NCBI GenBank assembly: GCA_012932295.1 | Contig: JAAONU010000006.1 | Span: 25,260,882 to 25,324,881, forward strand | DNA from: Cyclina sinensis | Lineage: Eukaryota > Mollusca > Bivalvia > Venerida > Veneridae | DNA: 64,000 nucleotides | Direction of reading: 5' to 3' | Shown here: positions 1 to 13,000 of the stretch, one piece after another | How the letters are laid out: each line of letters opens with the position of its first letter | How positions within the stretch are numbered: position 1 is the first letter of the stretch | Translations under genes and position numbers: made by a program | Notes under the pieces: generated by a model | Told to the model about the DNA's origin: nothing | Databases searched by the model: none | What the model saw: only the letters and a program-made list of their open reading frames with translations

Positions 1-915
1 GTGTACAACCCAAAAGAACACTATCTTTACATATTGTGTACAACCCAAAAGAACACTATCTTTACATATTGTGTACAACACACAAGAACACTATTTTATA
101 CATAGTATGAACTACCTACTACCTACAAGAATACTATATAAATACATAGTGTGTTCACCCAACCTACAAGGACACTTTATCTATACATAGTGTGTACAAC
201 GTACAAGAATAACATATCTATACATATTGTGCACTACTACAAGAACACATTTTCTATACGCAGTGTGCGCTACCTTCAGGAATGATATACTTACACAGTG
301 TGTGTTCATCCTACAAGAAAACTCTATTCAAACTGTGGATAACCTACCAGAACACTATATCTATACATCCTACGCACTACCTACCAGAATAATATATCTC
401 TATATATTGTGAACCTCCTACCAGAGCACTGTATATATACATTTTATGCACTACCCACTGGAACACTATATCTTGAGATAGTGCGCACGACCTACCAGAA
501 CACTAGATCTTGAGATAGTATGCACTATATACCAGAACACTATATCTTGGGATAGTGTGCACTATATACCAGAACACTATATCTTGAGATAGTGTACACT
601 ACCTACTGGAACTTTATATCTTGAGATAACGGCACTACCTACTACACTTTATCTATAAAAGTGTACCTGAAAACTATATTCACATGGATATATATATATA
701 TTGTGCATCACATTCCAGAACACTTTATTTAAAGACAGTGTGTACTACCTACCAGAACACTATATTATCGAAAGTGTGTTCCACAAAGGAGAAGACTATA
801 TCTATACACAGCGTGTACTACCTTGTAGAGTGCTATATCTATACATATTGTGCACTACCATCTAAACATATCATGCATTTCCTACCAGAGTACTATATGT
901 ATACAGGCTTTATTA
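1..915 (+). repeat. 37-bp minisatellite, family I (array 1)
   Basis: Tandem units of about 37 bp with core ctaccagaacactatatcta and spacer tacatagtgtg. Divergence rises toward the right end. The same family, in the same orientation, recurs at 48.07, 51.6, 52.85 and 62.67 kb. Short ORFs rich in Y, T and L across it are by-products of the repeat, because 37 bp is not a multiple of three. Confidence 0.9.
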
Positions 916-1063
916 AAGACAGGGTAATTGCATGGGAATATTAAAATTTGAAATGATATTATCTTTCATAATCTTATATATTATCTTTCACTAATATTAC
1001 ATTGAATCGAGATAAAAGGCCTTCCAGAATAAAAAAAGGAAATTCCATTTGTCCTTTTTCTGG

Positions 1064-2790
1064 GGGAACATAGATGGGGGAACATTCCCCCAACTCACAT
1101 AAAAGATAGGGGAACATTCCCCCATCTCTCTAGTAGACACGGGAACATTCCCCCATCTCTTTAGTAGATAGGGGAACATTCCCCCATCTCAGTAGAAGAT
1201 AGGGGAACATTCCCCTATCTCAGTAGTAGATAGGGGAACATTCCCCCATCTCAGTAGTAGATAGGGGAACATTCCTCCAACTCACTAGGAGATAGGGGAA
1301 CGTTCCCCCATCTCTGTAGTAGATAGGGGAACATTCCTCCAACTCACAAGTAGATAGGGGAACATTCCCCCATCTCAGTAGTTGATAGGGGAACATTCCC
1401 CAATCTCATTAGTAGAAAGGGGAACATTCCTCCAACTCACAAGTAGATTGGGGAACATTCCCCCATCTCAGTAGTAGATAGGGGAACATTCCCCCATCTC
1501 AGTAGTAGATAGGGGAACATTCCCCCATCTCCGTAGTAGATAGGGGAACATTCCCCAATCTCAGTAGTAGATAGGGGAACATTCCCCAATCTCAGTAGTG
1601 GATAGTGGAACATTTCCCCATCTCAGTAGTAGATAGGGGAACATTCCTCCAACTCACTAGTAGATAGGGGAACGTTCCCCCATCTCAGTAGTAGATAGGG
1701 GAACATTCCTCCAACTCACAAGTAGATAGGTGAACATTCCCCCATCTCAGTAGTAGATAGGGGTACATTCCCCCATCTCAGTAGTAGATAGGGGAACGTT
1801 CCCCCGTCTCAGTAGTAGATAGGGGAACATACCTCCAACTCACAAGTAGATAGGGGAACATTCCCCCATCTCAGTAGTAGATAGGGGAACATTCCTCCAT
1901 CTCATTAGTAGATAGAGGAACGTTCCCCCATCTCAGTAGTTGATAGGGGAACATTCCTCCAACTCACAAGTAAATAGGGGAACATTCCCCCATCTCAGTA
2001 GTAGATAGGGGAACATTCCCCCATCTCAGTAGTAGATAGGGGAACATTCCCCCATCTCAGTTGTAGATAGGGGAACATTCCCACATCTCAGTAGTAGATA
2101 GGGGAACATTCCCCCATCTCAGTGGAAGATAGGGGAACATTCCTCCAACTCACAAGTAAATAGGGGACCATTTTCCCATCTCAGTAGTAGATAGGGGAAC
2201 ATTCCCCCTTCTCAGTAGTAGATAGGGGAACATTCCCCATCTCAGTAGTAGATAGGGGAACATTCCCCCATCTCAGTAGTAGATAGGGGAACGTTCCCCC
2301 ATCTCAGTAGTAGATAGGGGAACATTCCCCCATCTCAGAAGTAGATAGGGGAAAATTTCTCCAACTCACTAGTAGACAGGGGAACGTTCCCCCATCTCAG
2401 TAGTAGATAGGGGAACATTCCTCCAACTCATAAGTAGATAGGGGAACATTCCCCCATCTCAGTAGTAGATAGGGGAACATTCCCCCATCTCAGTAGTAGA
2501 TAGGGGAACATTCCCCCATCTCAGTAGTAGATAGGGGAACATTCCCATATCTCAGTAGTAGATAGGGGAACATTCCCCCATCTCAGTAGTAGATAGGGAA
2601 ACATTCCTCGAACTCACAAGTAGATAGGGGAACATTCCTCCATCTCACTAGTAGATAGAGGAACGTTCCCCCATCTCAGTAGTTGATAGGGGAACATTCC
2701 CCCATCTCAGTTGTAGATAGGGGATCATTCCTCCAACTCACAAGTAGATAGGGGAACATTTCCCCTTATAACGATTGTCTTTCCCCCATC
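1064..2790 (+). repeat. 31-bp minisatellite, left arm
   Basis: About 55 tandem units of 31 bp with core gataggggaacattcccc followed by catctcagtagta. Variants alternate between catctcagtagta and caactcacaagta. Each unit holds a near-palindrome (GGGGAAC/ATTCCCC). Confidence 0.95.
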
Positions 2791-2885
2791 TCACCATTGT
2801 CTTTACTATTAGACATGATAATATCCTGCATCTCTTATTCATTTTCCCCATTTTAGTGTAAAGTAGGTTATTATCCCCTGATAAT
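2762..2885 (+). repeat. Unique arm block shared by both inverted arms
   Basis: This stretch contains gacatgataatatcctgc and aagtaggttattatcccc. Its reverse complement, nearly identical, lies at 15420-15540 at the same place relative to the 31-bp array. That shared position shows the arms are homologous as a whole and do not merely share a satellite. Confidence 0.85.
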
Positions 2886-2899
2886 CATCTCAGTTGTAG

Positions 2900-4275
2900 A
2901 TAGGGGATCATTCCTCCAACTCCAAGAGAATTTAAAGGTCATGGTTATACTTGAATTGTTCAACACATTTTTTTATTCTCAGTGTTGTTTTGTCCCTGTA
3001 TTGATCAAATCTATCCATTAATAACAAAAAAAACTTGTCTATTTTAGCAAATTTCAATAATTAAAACTTGCATTTGAAGGTCATTTTTGGGTTCAGGTCA
3101 TACTTGAATAACTTAACATTAAGGAATTGTCATGAGCGTTGTTTTGTCAAAGTATAAATCAAAAAGAACTAAAAATGACGTTATTGCAAATATTAGCAAA
3201 ATTCTATAATTTGACCTTGATGATAAGGGTCATTTGAAGGTCGAGGACATATTTGAATGATTCAATGTCTCAGTTTTGTCATAAATGTTGTTTTGTCCTA
3301 GTATAAATCAAATCAAATTATAAATAACAACAGTTTGGCTATTTTAAGCAAAATTCAATAACTTGACCTTAAATGTCAAGGTCATCGATAGGTCAAGGTC
3401 ATACTTAAATAAATTATAATATGGGTTTTGTTGTTTATCAAAGTACATGTAAGAATTAAATCAATAAATAAACAGCAGTTATGACAATTTAAGCAAAAAA
3501 ACAATAATGGAACCTTGACTGACGAGGTCATATAAGGGTCAATGTCATACCTGAATTATTCAGCATGTCAGTTTGGTCAAAAATGTTGTTTTGTTCAAGT
3601 ATGAATCAAGTATAACCATAAATTACACAGTTATGATCAATTTTAGCAAAATTCAATAATTTGATTTTGCTAGTCAATGTCATTTTTAGATCAAGGCCAA
3701 ACTTAATTCAAAATGTCTGATTTGTCAAAAGTATTGTTTTGTCCAAGTGTGAATCAAATCCATAAATAAATGACAAAGTTATGACAATTTAGGATAAATT
3801 AAAAAATCTGACCTTCATGGTCAAGGTCATTTTTGGCCGTGGTCACTCCTGAGTTTTTCAACATGTCGGATTTGTTATAAGTGTTGTTTTATCCAAGTAT
3901 GACTCAAATCCATGAATAAATACAATAGTTATGACAATCTGAGCAAAAATCAATCATCTGACCTTGACAGTGAAGGTCATTTTTAGGTTATGGTCATACC
4001 TGAGTTATTCAGTATGTCGGTTTTGTCATAATTGTTGTTTTCTCCAAGAATAAATCAAATCCAACCATAAACAAGAATGTTATGAAAATTTAAGCAAAAT
4101 TTAATCATTTGACATTGACGGTTTTGGTCATTTAAAGGTCAAGGTCAAACTTAAACATTTTATCATGTCGGTGTTGTCATAAGTGTTCTTTTGTCCAAGT
4201 CTTATTCAAATCCAACATGAATAACAAAATTATGGCCAGGTTTTAACAAAATTCAATGATTTGACCTTGACTGTC
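2900..4275 (+). repeat. ~148-bp tandem repeat rich in TGACCTTGA/TCAAGGTCA, left arm
   Basis: About nine diverged units start near 3221, 3362, 3509, 3660, 3808, 3957, 4109 and 4260. Each has a tgacc-ttgac...aaggtcat block, then a 'catgtcggttttgtcataa' type segment and 'gttatgacaatttaagcaaa'. The opposite orientation is found at 14580-15290. Confidence 0.85.
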
Positions 4276-4352
4276 AAGTCAGTCAGTCAGTCAGCAGTCA
4301 GTCAGTCAGTCAGTCAGTCAGTCAGTCAATCAGTCAGTCAGTCAGTCAGTCA
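4275..4352 (+). repeat. (GTCA)n microsatellite
   Basis: About 19 near-perfect GTCA tetramers grow directly out of the last tgaccttgactgtcaa unit of the preceding array. They probably expanded from its gtca ending. Confidence 0.95.
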
Positions 4353-6516
4353 ATCAATCGTGTTATATTGTAATGAGGTGAGCCTTAGGAAATGAAGTTA
4401 ACTTGTCCAGGTGTTATCAGTATCAATATACACTAGATGAATAAAAAAAAAATTCAATGTAAAAGTGATTTAAATCTTTGATCACATTTGCTGGTTCAAT
4501 ACATGCATCCAGTCATTTTGCCTCATTGTGTTCGAGTTTGGCAAGAAGAGGCCAAATTAATATCTCCTAAGTCACTGTAAAATATACTTTCTAGTGTAAA
4601 TGAAAATGTAAGTTTAAGGATATTTTTTTGTTTTCTTTACAATATTTCATAATCAACTTTTTCTGAACTTCATTTCGAAAAGAGCGTCTTAGCAAAAAAT
4701 TCAAACACATTTAGTTGGATATCACAGGGTAAAATGAAATAATGTGACTTATTTGACTTTTGTTACCTTCTGCAACTCTTATCATATAACTGTTGTGCAT
4801 TTTTTTTATTCATGTTCCACACATGTTACGCTAATATTCTTGTCAGCATATATATTCATTTAGAAATGAAAACAGACAAAAAGGTACCCCATCTGTCTAC
4901 ATTGATATTGTTCAGGTTTTCATTTAATCATTGTTTGTAAGACATTTTGTATCCCAGTAAGAAGATGCTTATCAGCAGTTCTATTTTTAGAAACAGTATA
5001 CATGTACCTATTCGATCTTTCCTATCACTATATTTAAGTCCCAGAATATCCAAGAAATATTGCTACTCCCGTATAAAATGTAGACCATTGAACAAATAAG
5101 ATTTTAAAGTCAACTATAATAATGCATTCAAGCTGCATATTCTCCTCAAAATGTAGGATCCGATATAAACAAATATAATGTTTTAATAATTCTTTCAGAT
5201 GCGTGCATAGTAACACTGACAGTTTTACAAAACGCACTTTAAGCATACATGACAGTGTGTCTGTGTTTTCACCTGTACACTCTAAATGCTGCCAGTAGTT
5301 GATTTTTTCTAATGAATTGTTGCTTATCTTTTAAACAAAAGTTGATTAAAGTTTTCAATAACTACATAGTTTAAAAATGTCTCCTCTTTGAGTTTTTTCA
5401 TTTCATAAGGTAAATCTTAAAATGAATATTCTTTATTTTGAAGAAAAATAAAAGTTTAAAATACCTGGAATGAATGTATCCTGACATAAATTAGAATTCT
5501 TGGTGTAGAAACATGACGAAGCAGTATTATTTGTAAATTCTGCCTCCCTCAAAATTACTCGAAAATATAATCTGATTGGTTAAGATGTTTGATAAACGGC
5601 TTTGAATATCTAACCACAGAACTGTAGCAAATCAACACAAGGTTAACCTTCAAGACTTTCAAGTATTATCTTTAGCTGCTCAGCATGTGACCTCTGTTAC
5701 TCCTAATGAATTGATACAGAGCAAGATAACACACAGCAGAAACTTCTATAACCCTATTTTACAAGCATCTAGAAAATGCATAGGCCTGTAACGTGATTAA
5801 TTTGCCTGGTCAATTAAGTTGTTATAAATATTTGATGACCTGCTGTGCACAGACCAGCAGTATTAATGTTATTCTAACCACATTATGTTAACAGATAAGT
5901 TTTCAAAACTTTGAAATAGAAAAGTGTTAAGTTGTATTGGTCTACAAAAAATAAATGAATGAAATAAAAAGAAACAGAATTAAGTTTAAAGATGATAAAC
6001 AGGTATACTCCTGAAAAGTAACTTTCAATTGTACTATACCACTTGAGTAAACAAAACATTCCTTTTTTGTATGAAAAGTCTTTAAAATATAAACATATTT
6101 AGATTTATTTCAAGTTTGCTATAATAAACAAAGTGTGTCCTCACTTGTGCTTGGGGTAATAACCATTCAGGAAATATTTTATAGGCAAATTTAACATAAG
6201 TTTCATAATTTATGAAATGAAAGTGAAATGGTAAATATAGTTACTCTATTATGTAGTTCTATGCATGTGGCCAGTTATGCATAGAGCAGCTTATATTTTG
6301 AATAGCACGAAATAATTAACAATCAACTTATCAATAATTGTTGTATTATGTCAGGATATTTTTCTTAACACAAACATTTTTTATTTTATTATAATCATTA
6401 TTAGTATTATTATTAAAATCTGATGTCATTAACATGACAAACATAATCATCAAAATGTTGAGGATTAACATTTATGCATTTCACCCTAAATGATGAAGCG
6501 ACTATCATCTGAACTT
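4353..6516. other. Gene-free AT-rich spacer
   Basis: No ORF resembling a known protein, RNA gene or strong repeat was seen. The 70-codon minus-strand frame at 5034-5246 has no recognisable feature. Confidence 0.6.
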
Positions 6517-6805
6517 GCCGGTCTGGTTAGCTCAGTCGGTAGGGCATTGAATTTTCAGTCTTAGAGTTCCTGGGTTGATCAGGGCCGGCAAAATTTCCAT
6601 GTGGTAATTGATCTCAGACAGTGCGTCTATAGGTCATTTGTCTCTCACCTCTGTAACAAGTGAGGAAGTAGTCAGGTCACTTTAGGAGAAATTGGTTAGT
6701 AAATTGGTTGGATACCCAGGAACACCTGTCAGATGGACTTACCGCAGGGATATGACCACAGCTGTTAAAACTGGCTTTAAACCGCAATAAATAACTAACT
6801 TAGTA
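6517..6805 (+). mobile_element. tRNA-derived SINE
   Basis: The head has an A box (ttagctcagtcggtag) and a B-box relic (gggttgatc). A 7-bp acceptor-like pairing joins gccggtc at 6517 with ggccggc at about 6590. A few bases are missing from the T arm compared with a working tRNA. A non-tRNA body follows and ends in caataaataactaactta. The layout is that of a SINE, not a functional tRNA gene. Confidence 0.7.
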
Positions 6806-8035
6806 CGTATTATATAGTTTGACAACAGTTTGAATTGTTCAGACAAAATTAAGTCATATTTTTTTTTAAGTTGAAAAATCATACTTTGAAACTTTAAGAC
6901 ACAACTATCCGAATAATCCAGATTATTGTATCAACTCATTTTAAAGTGTAATATGAAAGAGTGTAACATGCAAGTAGCATGTTGTTTGTTAAGATGTAAT
7001 TGCTTTCAAATATTTTTCAAAAGAAAAAAAAACATATAACATGAATTTCAATCTATACATTTTAAGCCCTGATTTGTACGTAAGAATTATAATGACTGAC
7101 ATCAATTCATCTGAGTATTCAGACAAAATTTGTATAATTCTTTAGAGTTTAAAATCAGTGCATTGACACATGTCTGAGTTATTTTTACAATTTTGCATTA
7201 GATTTTTTTTCATGTTACCGTGATGATTTTGTAATCTTTTTGACATATTTAAAAGATATGAAATATTGAAAAAAAATAATTGAAAATAAAAAGCTGATGT
7301 TTAAAACTTGTGACTATTAACTTTTTTGTTTCATTTAGTTCTTTGATAAATTTATACAAGCGAATCTGAAAATTCTGTTGAACTCAAAATACTGAAAAAT
7401 GTAGAATATTTGCACTCAGAATAGTGCAGATAACCAGTCTTTTGAATGATTCTTACTTTCATATTCATGCAGTTTTCAAATGTCTGAATAGCAAATATAT
7501 AATTAGAAAATATTCAGCATATTTTCAGAAATGTTCAGTCCCCCCTCGCCCCCCTCCCCCCAAAAAAATAATAAAATAAAAAAAAAACAGAACTATTCAT
7601 ACAGATAAGTTTTTTTAGATGTATTCACTATGAATTCAGATAAATTCAGAATTATTCAAACAAATTCAGACAATATTTTTTTGAGGGAGAAGTAAACAGT
7701 ATATTTCAAAAGACAATAATTTCAAATTCTTCACAAGCATGGTTAAATTTAACAGTAAATACAGTTTTGTTACTGAAAGAATACAATTAGAAAGTTTCTG
7801 GTTTCAATTAAATGATGCAGTGGTTCATCGATTCACACCTTTTATTTTCAAAGCTATCGATCTTTTATATAAAGTCTCTGTAAACTGAGTACCTAACTAC
7901 ATTTTATCTAACTTATTATTATCAATATGAACATGTTAAAACAGGGGCATTATCTAAATTTCTACATTGTCCAAGAAGACACATGTACATGTGTAAGACT
8001 TATAAATTTGCAAATTGGATCAATACTTCCACTTA
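6806..8035. other. Gene-free AT-rich spacer with a C/A-rich low-complexity tract
   Basis: No gene is supported. A C-run followed by A-rich low-complexity sequence lies at about 7540-7590. Confidence 0.6.
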
Positions 8036-8039
8036 AAGC

Positions 8040-8335
8040 GACAAAAAAGAATATGTTTATACATCTTGCTGGAAGTAAAGAACATATTTAATCTAAGCAA
8101 ATGACTCATTATTTGTTACCAAAAAAATCAAAATATAAAGTTTTACAAGCTTTTATTTGTTAAAATATTTACCCCATTTGTCACAGTGTAGATACTTCAG
8201 ATATAGCATTAGTTTTGACACATTTTGCTAACTTGATGCTGTGGCTCAGTGGTCAAGATCATTGCTCAATATTTTATTGACCGAAAGGACAGGGGTTCGA
8301 ATCCTGGTTAAGTCAAAACTTGTTTTGTGTGTTTA
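8040..8335 (+). repeat. Dispersed repeat with tRNA-like B box, copy 1
   Basis: Contains tgtggctcagtggtcaag (A-box-like) and ggggttcgaatcctgg (B-box-like), separated by attttattgaccgaaagga. Upstream sequence (tgtttatac, gaacatattta, gttttacaagc) matches 9735-9930 in the same order. The cloverleaf is imperfect, so this looks like a SINE-type repeat and not a tRNA gene. Confidence 0.55.
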
Positions 8336-9086
8336 GAAGCATTATATCAATTTTTCCATAGTATATCTACTTATCTTAAATAAGAAAAAAATCACAGCTA
8401 AATTCTGTGAGTCAGTCGCTGTAAACCTCCTTGAAATTTTAGGAATAAAACAAATAATGTTTCAGGATAAGGTAACATTTTTACTGGTACGCATTCAGAA
8501 AGTTTTGCTTTTGAACTTCAGTGTGAACTGAACGTATACTAAGTATCGTATATTATACTTCCATACAGTACTGTGATATGAAAACTTTATTTTTTCTTTT
8601 CTTGTGAGATCATTCTATCGTTACCGTAAAGAGAATATCAGTCCAGAGAAATAATGAAAAAATAGAAAAACATATAAATGATAAATTCGCGCTGTCATGC
8701 TACTGTTATAAAACCAAAGAAATGTAAAACTGCCAAAAACGAGAGAAATAAATGGCTTGAGTGTGGTTTGAACCCATGTTCTTCAGTGAAAATGTCTCAA
8801 TCCTACACAAAGTAATAAAATTGAATACCCTAAAGAGTGGAGGTAGGGTATTAGGAATCTAATATCGTAAAGTAAGAGGGATTTTCTCTTTTATGTTTCC
8901 ATTTGAGTTATTTGTCTTTGGTACAAGTGCTCATATGACCTAAATCCCTGCAGAAATTAGTTTATTAGTGGAGAATAGTGCAAGATACAAAAGCATCCCA
9001 TTCAGACACGTCCCTCAGGTTGCATGCTCAGTGTACAGCACTGATACATTGGATTCAACCAGAAGACATTTCGTAAATTTAGCCGA

Positions 9087-9158
9087 GGAGCGGGGAATCG
9101 ATCTCAACACCCCTAGATTACCAGTCAAGCACGTTACCACCGCACACTCATCCACTCC
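9087..9158 (-). other. tRNA-like pseudogene, Thr(GGT)-like
   Basis: On the minus strand a 72-nt segment starts ggagtgg and ends ccgctcc, which pair as a 7-bp acceptor stem with one wobble. The anticodon arm reads cttga-ctggtaa-tctag (one mismatch), placing GGT as anticodon. The T arm is weak (gatcgattcc). It is probably a decayed tRNA or a SINE head. Confidence 0.35.
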
Positions 9159-9734
9159 ATGATTCTCTCTTAATTTCAACTTAAGTTATGCAATAGAGTA
9201 TGTTTCAACGGAGCAAAGCTGAAAAAAGTTCACTGAGATCGGTTGATAGTGATATGAATATCCTCTTTCCAAATTATTGATATTACCGAATAGCATATGC
9301 TTGTTTTGATTAATCTAATAAAAACTGCTTTACATATACAGTATGGAGGACATTACGGGAAAATCTGTATGATCGAAAAAATACTATAACTAACTGTAAT
9401 ATCTTGCAAGAATTTTGCAAACTTCAAATTGCATTCTCAATTTTTTAAAGAATTTTTTCAATTTACTCACAGTATGTTTGTAATTAAAAAAAACTGTCCT
9501 CTCATAAATTTCAGTTGATAAACCATAATATCAACCATGTAAATATAAAAGTTTTTTTCCTAACCTAAATTTTGTTCAAATTTGGAACGAAATTCATTGA
9601 AAATTTCTATCAAAACCTAAAAGAGTTAATCAATACCTTAAAGTTATTTGTTGAAATCATAACGAAGATCACTCTTTGTCGAATGTTATAACTAACAGAT
9701 GGGTTGATGATGCGAAAGAACAAGGTTTATACAC

Positions 9735-10015
9735 TTACATGTTCCAGCTGTTTTTTGAAGAACATATCTAAACTAAGTTGCTGGCTCATATTTTCTTTAT
9801 TTTCTCACAGAAAAACAACACATTATAAGGTTTTACACATTTTTTGTGATAAAAAATTCCCCTGTTCACAACGGGGTACGTATTTTGTTCATTTTGATAA
9901 ATCTTTAAAAAAACGAGCCTCTGTGGCTTAGTTGTGTAGATTACAGCTCTTTATTTTACTGACCAAAAGACTGAAATGGGTTCGAATCGTGGTATTTTTT
10001 TCAGTTTTCATGGTG
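9735..10015 (+). repeat. Dispersed repeat with tRNA-like B box, copy 2
   Basis: Diverged copy of 8040-8335. It has tgtggcttagttgtgtagat, then ttattttactgaccaaaaga and gggttcgaatcgtgg, preceded by the same ggtttatac...ggttttacaca flank. It ends in a T-rich stretch. Confidence 0.5.
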
Positions 10016-13000
10016 TATAGAAGCATAATATTATGTTTCCCTTATATAGTATATTAACTTCTCAAGTTTTAAAGAAAATGTTGGTAGAGGTCTACTAGAT
10101 CATGCTATAACCAAATATATAAGCTCTATTCTTTGTAGTTTAAGATAGAAGATTTTTAAAAATTATAGGTCAGAATTAGCTTGAGCCCAGGCCCCTACTG
10201 GTTTTCATTGAAACATTAATATGTACACTGCTAGGCTATGCATGGTCTTATATTACAAAACACATAGATCATGTTTTTTTATTTATCCATTTGGTTATCA
10301 TAAAAGACTTCAGCGTCATGAGGAGTGTTTAATACTTCAAAGACAACCCTCTATGTCTTTGATAGTTTCAACTTTTTGGAAATGTCTGTCGTCAAGAATT
10401 ATGTTTGTTTGGTCAACTAATTTTTCTAAACATTTCATGAAAAGCAAAAGTAAAATGCAAGATCTTGTTTACTCCAAATGCAGGATGCCCACCTTTTTCT
10501 TTTCCAATTTTGTCTTTCCTTTTAGCCACTGAAAAATGTTGGTACATTTGATTCTTGTGTCATTTGCAGAATGTTTTTTCTTTCAACAGTGATATAAAAT
10601 CACTGAATTTCTAAAACTTGTTTCAGCCATCATCGATTACATTTAGCTCCGAGAATGAAGATATGTTAAATGCCATGTTTTTCCAACTGTTTTAAAAGGA
10701 ATCCCTCATAAAAATGTAAATTTTCATACTTATGCATGCTATTTCTTAAAAAAAATAGTTAAAAAATGTAAAGTTGTTCTTGATTCTTTTCCGTTCATTT
10801 TTACTTAAATAGTGAAATTTTGCAGCAATTTTTATTAACAAATATATTTTTTAGTTAACGTAATGTTTACTGAAATAAACTTTCACTTAAATACAAGTAC
10901 AGATTATAATTCAAGGGACAAATCATTATAAATCTGAATCAGACCCTAAAATTCTAAATAGTGCCTTCATTTTAACCAACTAACTGCATGTGCAACAAAG
11001 ATGTTGATTGTGGTCAGTTTACATTTCAACCCAGCAGGAGTGAGAGATTTATTACTCTCTAACAGTTAGGCCAATTAATGCTGCTGATAAGCCTGGGCTG
11101 AAATTCATGCTTTCAGCTGGCGTAAAGTGTAGCACTGAACAGATAACATTGTTACAAACTTGACCTCTGATTATCGGTCAAACCAAGTGCAATGTGTAGC
11201 TAATAAGTCCTAGCCTGGCTGCAGGCTATAATATCCTTTTCTTTTTATGTTAACGCATTGATATACTAAATGTTTTTTTTTACCCGCTAATAACATTTTT
11301 TTCCTCTCCTAGCAATCATATAATTCCAGACAAAAAAGATAAATATGTAGTTTGAAAGGGACTTGTTAGTATGTAGCTTAACGTAACTATGGAGTAGCAT
11401 ATTAATTGCCGGGTCTGAAACCAGTCTAGATAAGCCCCAGTGTTTTAACATAAAGTGATAAAAGTAATGGTATAATCGAATTTTCTTAGCATGGATAGAA
11501 AATTTTAGATTTTGACTGTAATAACAACATTTGATTTTGTAAATTGAAGCTACCTATCAGAGATTTATAGCTTTGCACTTTATATTGTTTTATCTCCAGA
11601 CTGTATTTTAGCTTGTATGGCTGTTTTGTAACACAAGAAGTTAAAATGAAATTACCATACCTACTTTATATGCAATCATGCAAACTATAGGCCATGGAAT
11701 ATTATTAAACTATTTTCCGTGCAAATTTGTCAAAGCATTTTGTTCTTGTGTAAATTCGGAAATAAATTTTAAATTTGAGTGTTATACCATTGAATATATC
11801 TCAGTGTCTAGTTCAGAAGTAATTTAATAGTAATTTAATTTAGATGTATATGCATATGAACAAGAGACCGTGATGTATATGACAATAGATCATGAACATT
11901 TTAAAATCTATATCCATTCTAACACGTACATATATCATAATGGGCACAAGTACGTGCATTATTTAATGGTGACGTTTGCAATGAATTTATCTTAGTTTAG
12001 TGTCGGCGAAATGCAAATTTTAGAAATCTTTAGAGAAACTGAAAAAAGTTAAATAGGGATTTTGAATGCATGATACACGTAACAATATGAAACGAAGAAT
12101 CTGTCACATGGCAGTTTTTCGTGTCATCATATCAAAAAAGTCACTGCTCACTGTAGCTCTTTAACAGTTATTATACTCCCAACCACGAATGGGGGGGGGG
12201 GGTATACTGGAAATTTTTGTCGCGTCCATCAGTCGGTCCGTTTCAAACTTGTCCGCTCAGTAAAACATATACTTATTGAAGAATTGTCTTCAAACTTGGC
12301 TTTGATGTGAACCTCAATATATTTGACAATGAAGTATAAGACAATGATTGTCTTCTAACTTCACCCATATTTGAAGGATTTTATTCAAACTTAGCTCAAA
12401 TGTTTCCCTGATGAAGAGGATATGCAGAAATGGTGTTGAACTTGTGTTCCCTTTTTACTAACTCATGGTTATGGTCACATTTGAATAAAAACATAGACAA
12501 TCAAATTTAAGATGAGGATTTTATTTTTACTCGGCTAAATATATAATACACATTAATTTAACTCATAATTTCTTTATTTTAGTAAATTTGCAAAATCAAA
12601 GGTTAAAGTTACCTGATTCCTGACTTGCTAATTCAAAATTTGTTCATCACCATTACCTGTGAAGTATTGTCTATTTTTCATCAAACACAGCGATTTAAAG
12701 CCACAAAAGTTTTTCCTATTTTCCTTTTTCCATCTATTCAAATATCCAAATAACATATTCTATCATTGACATTGGTGGAGGTTTGAATCGCATACAGTGA
12801 TAGTTCTAGTTGTAACTAGAAAAAAATAAAGTAATGTTTTGTGAGCACAATTCACAGTTATTTCATATTGGTAAATATATACAAGTGTTTAAAATTATCT
12901 AACATTTAAGGACAATTTTCTTTGAAAACAGACAAGCATGAAATGTAGAACAAAACAAAAAATATATAATTGAACAGAGATTAAACTTTTATTCATATTG

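Noticed and set aside
1064..2790. CRISPR-like regular repeat array
   Set aside because: Units are contiguous 31-mers with no unique spacers, in a eukaryotic context with introns and LINEs.
6517..6592. Functional tRNA gene
   Set aside because: Acceptor pairing exists, but the T arm is deleted and a SINE body and tail follow.
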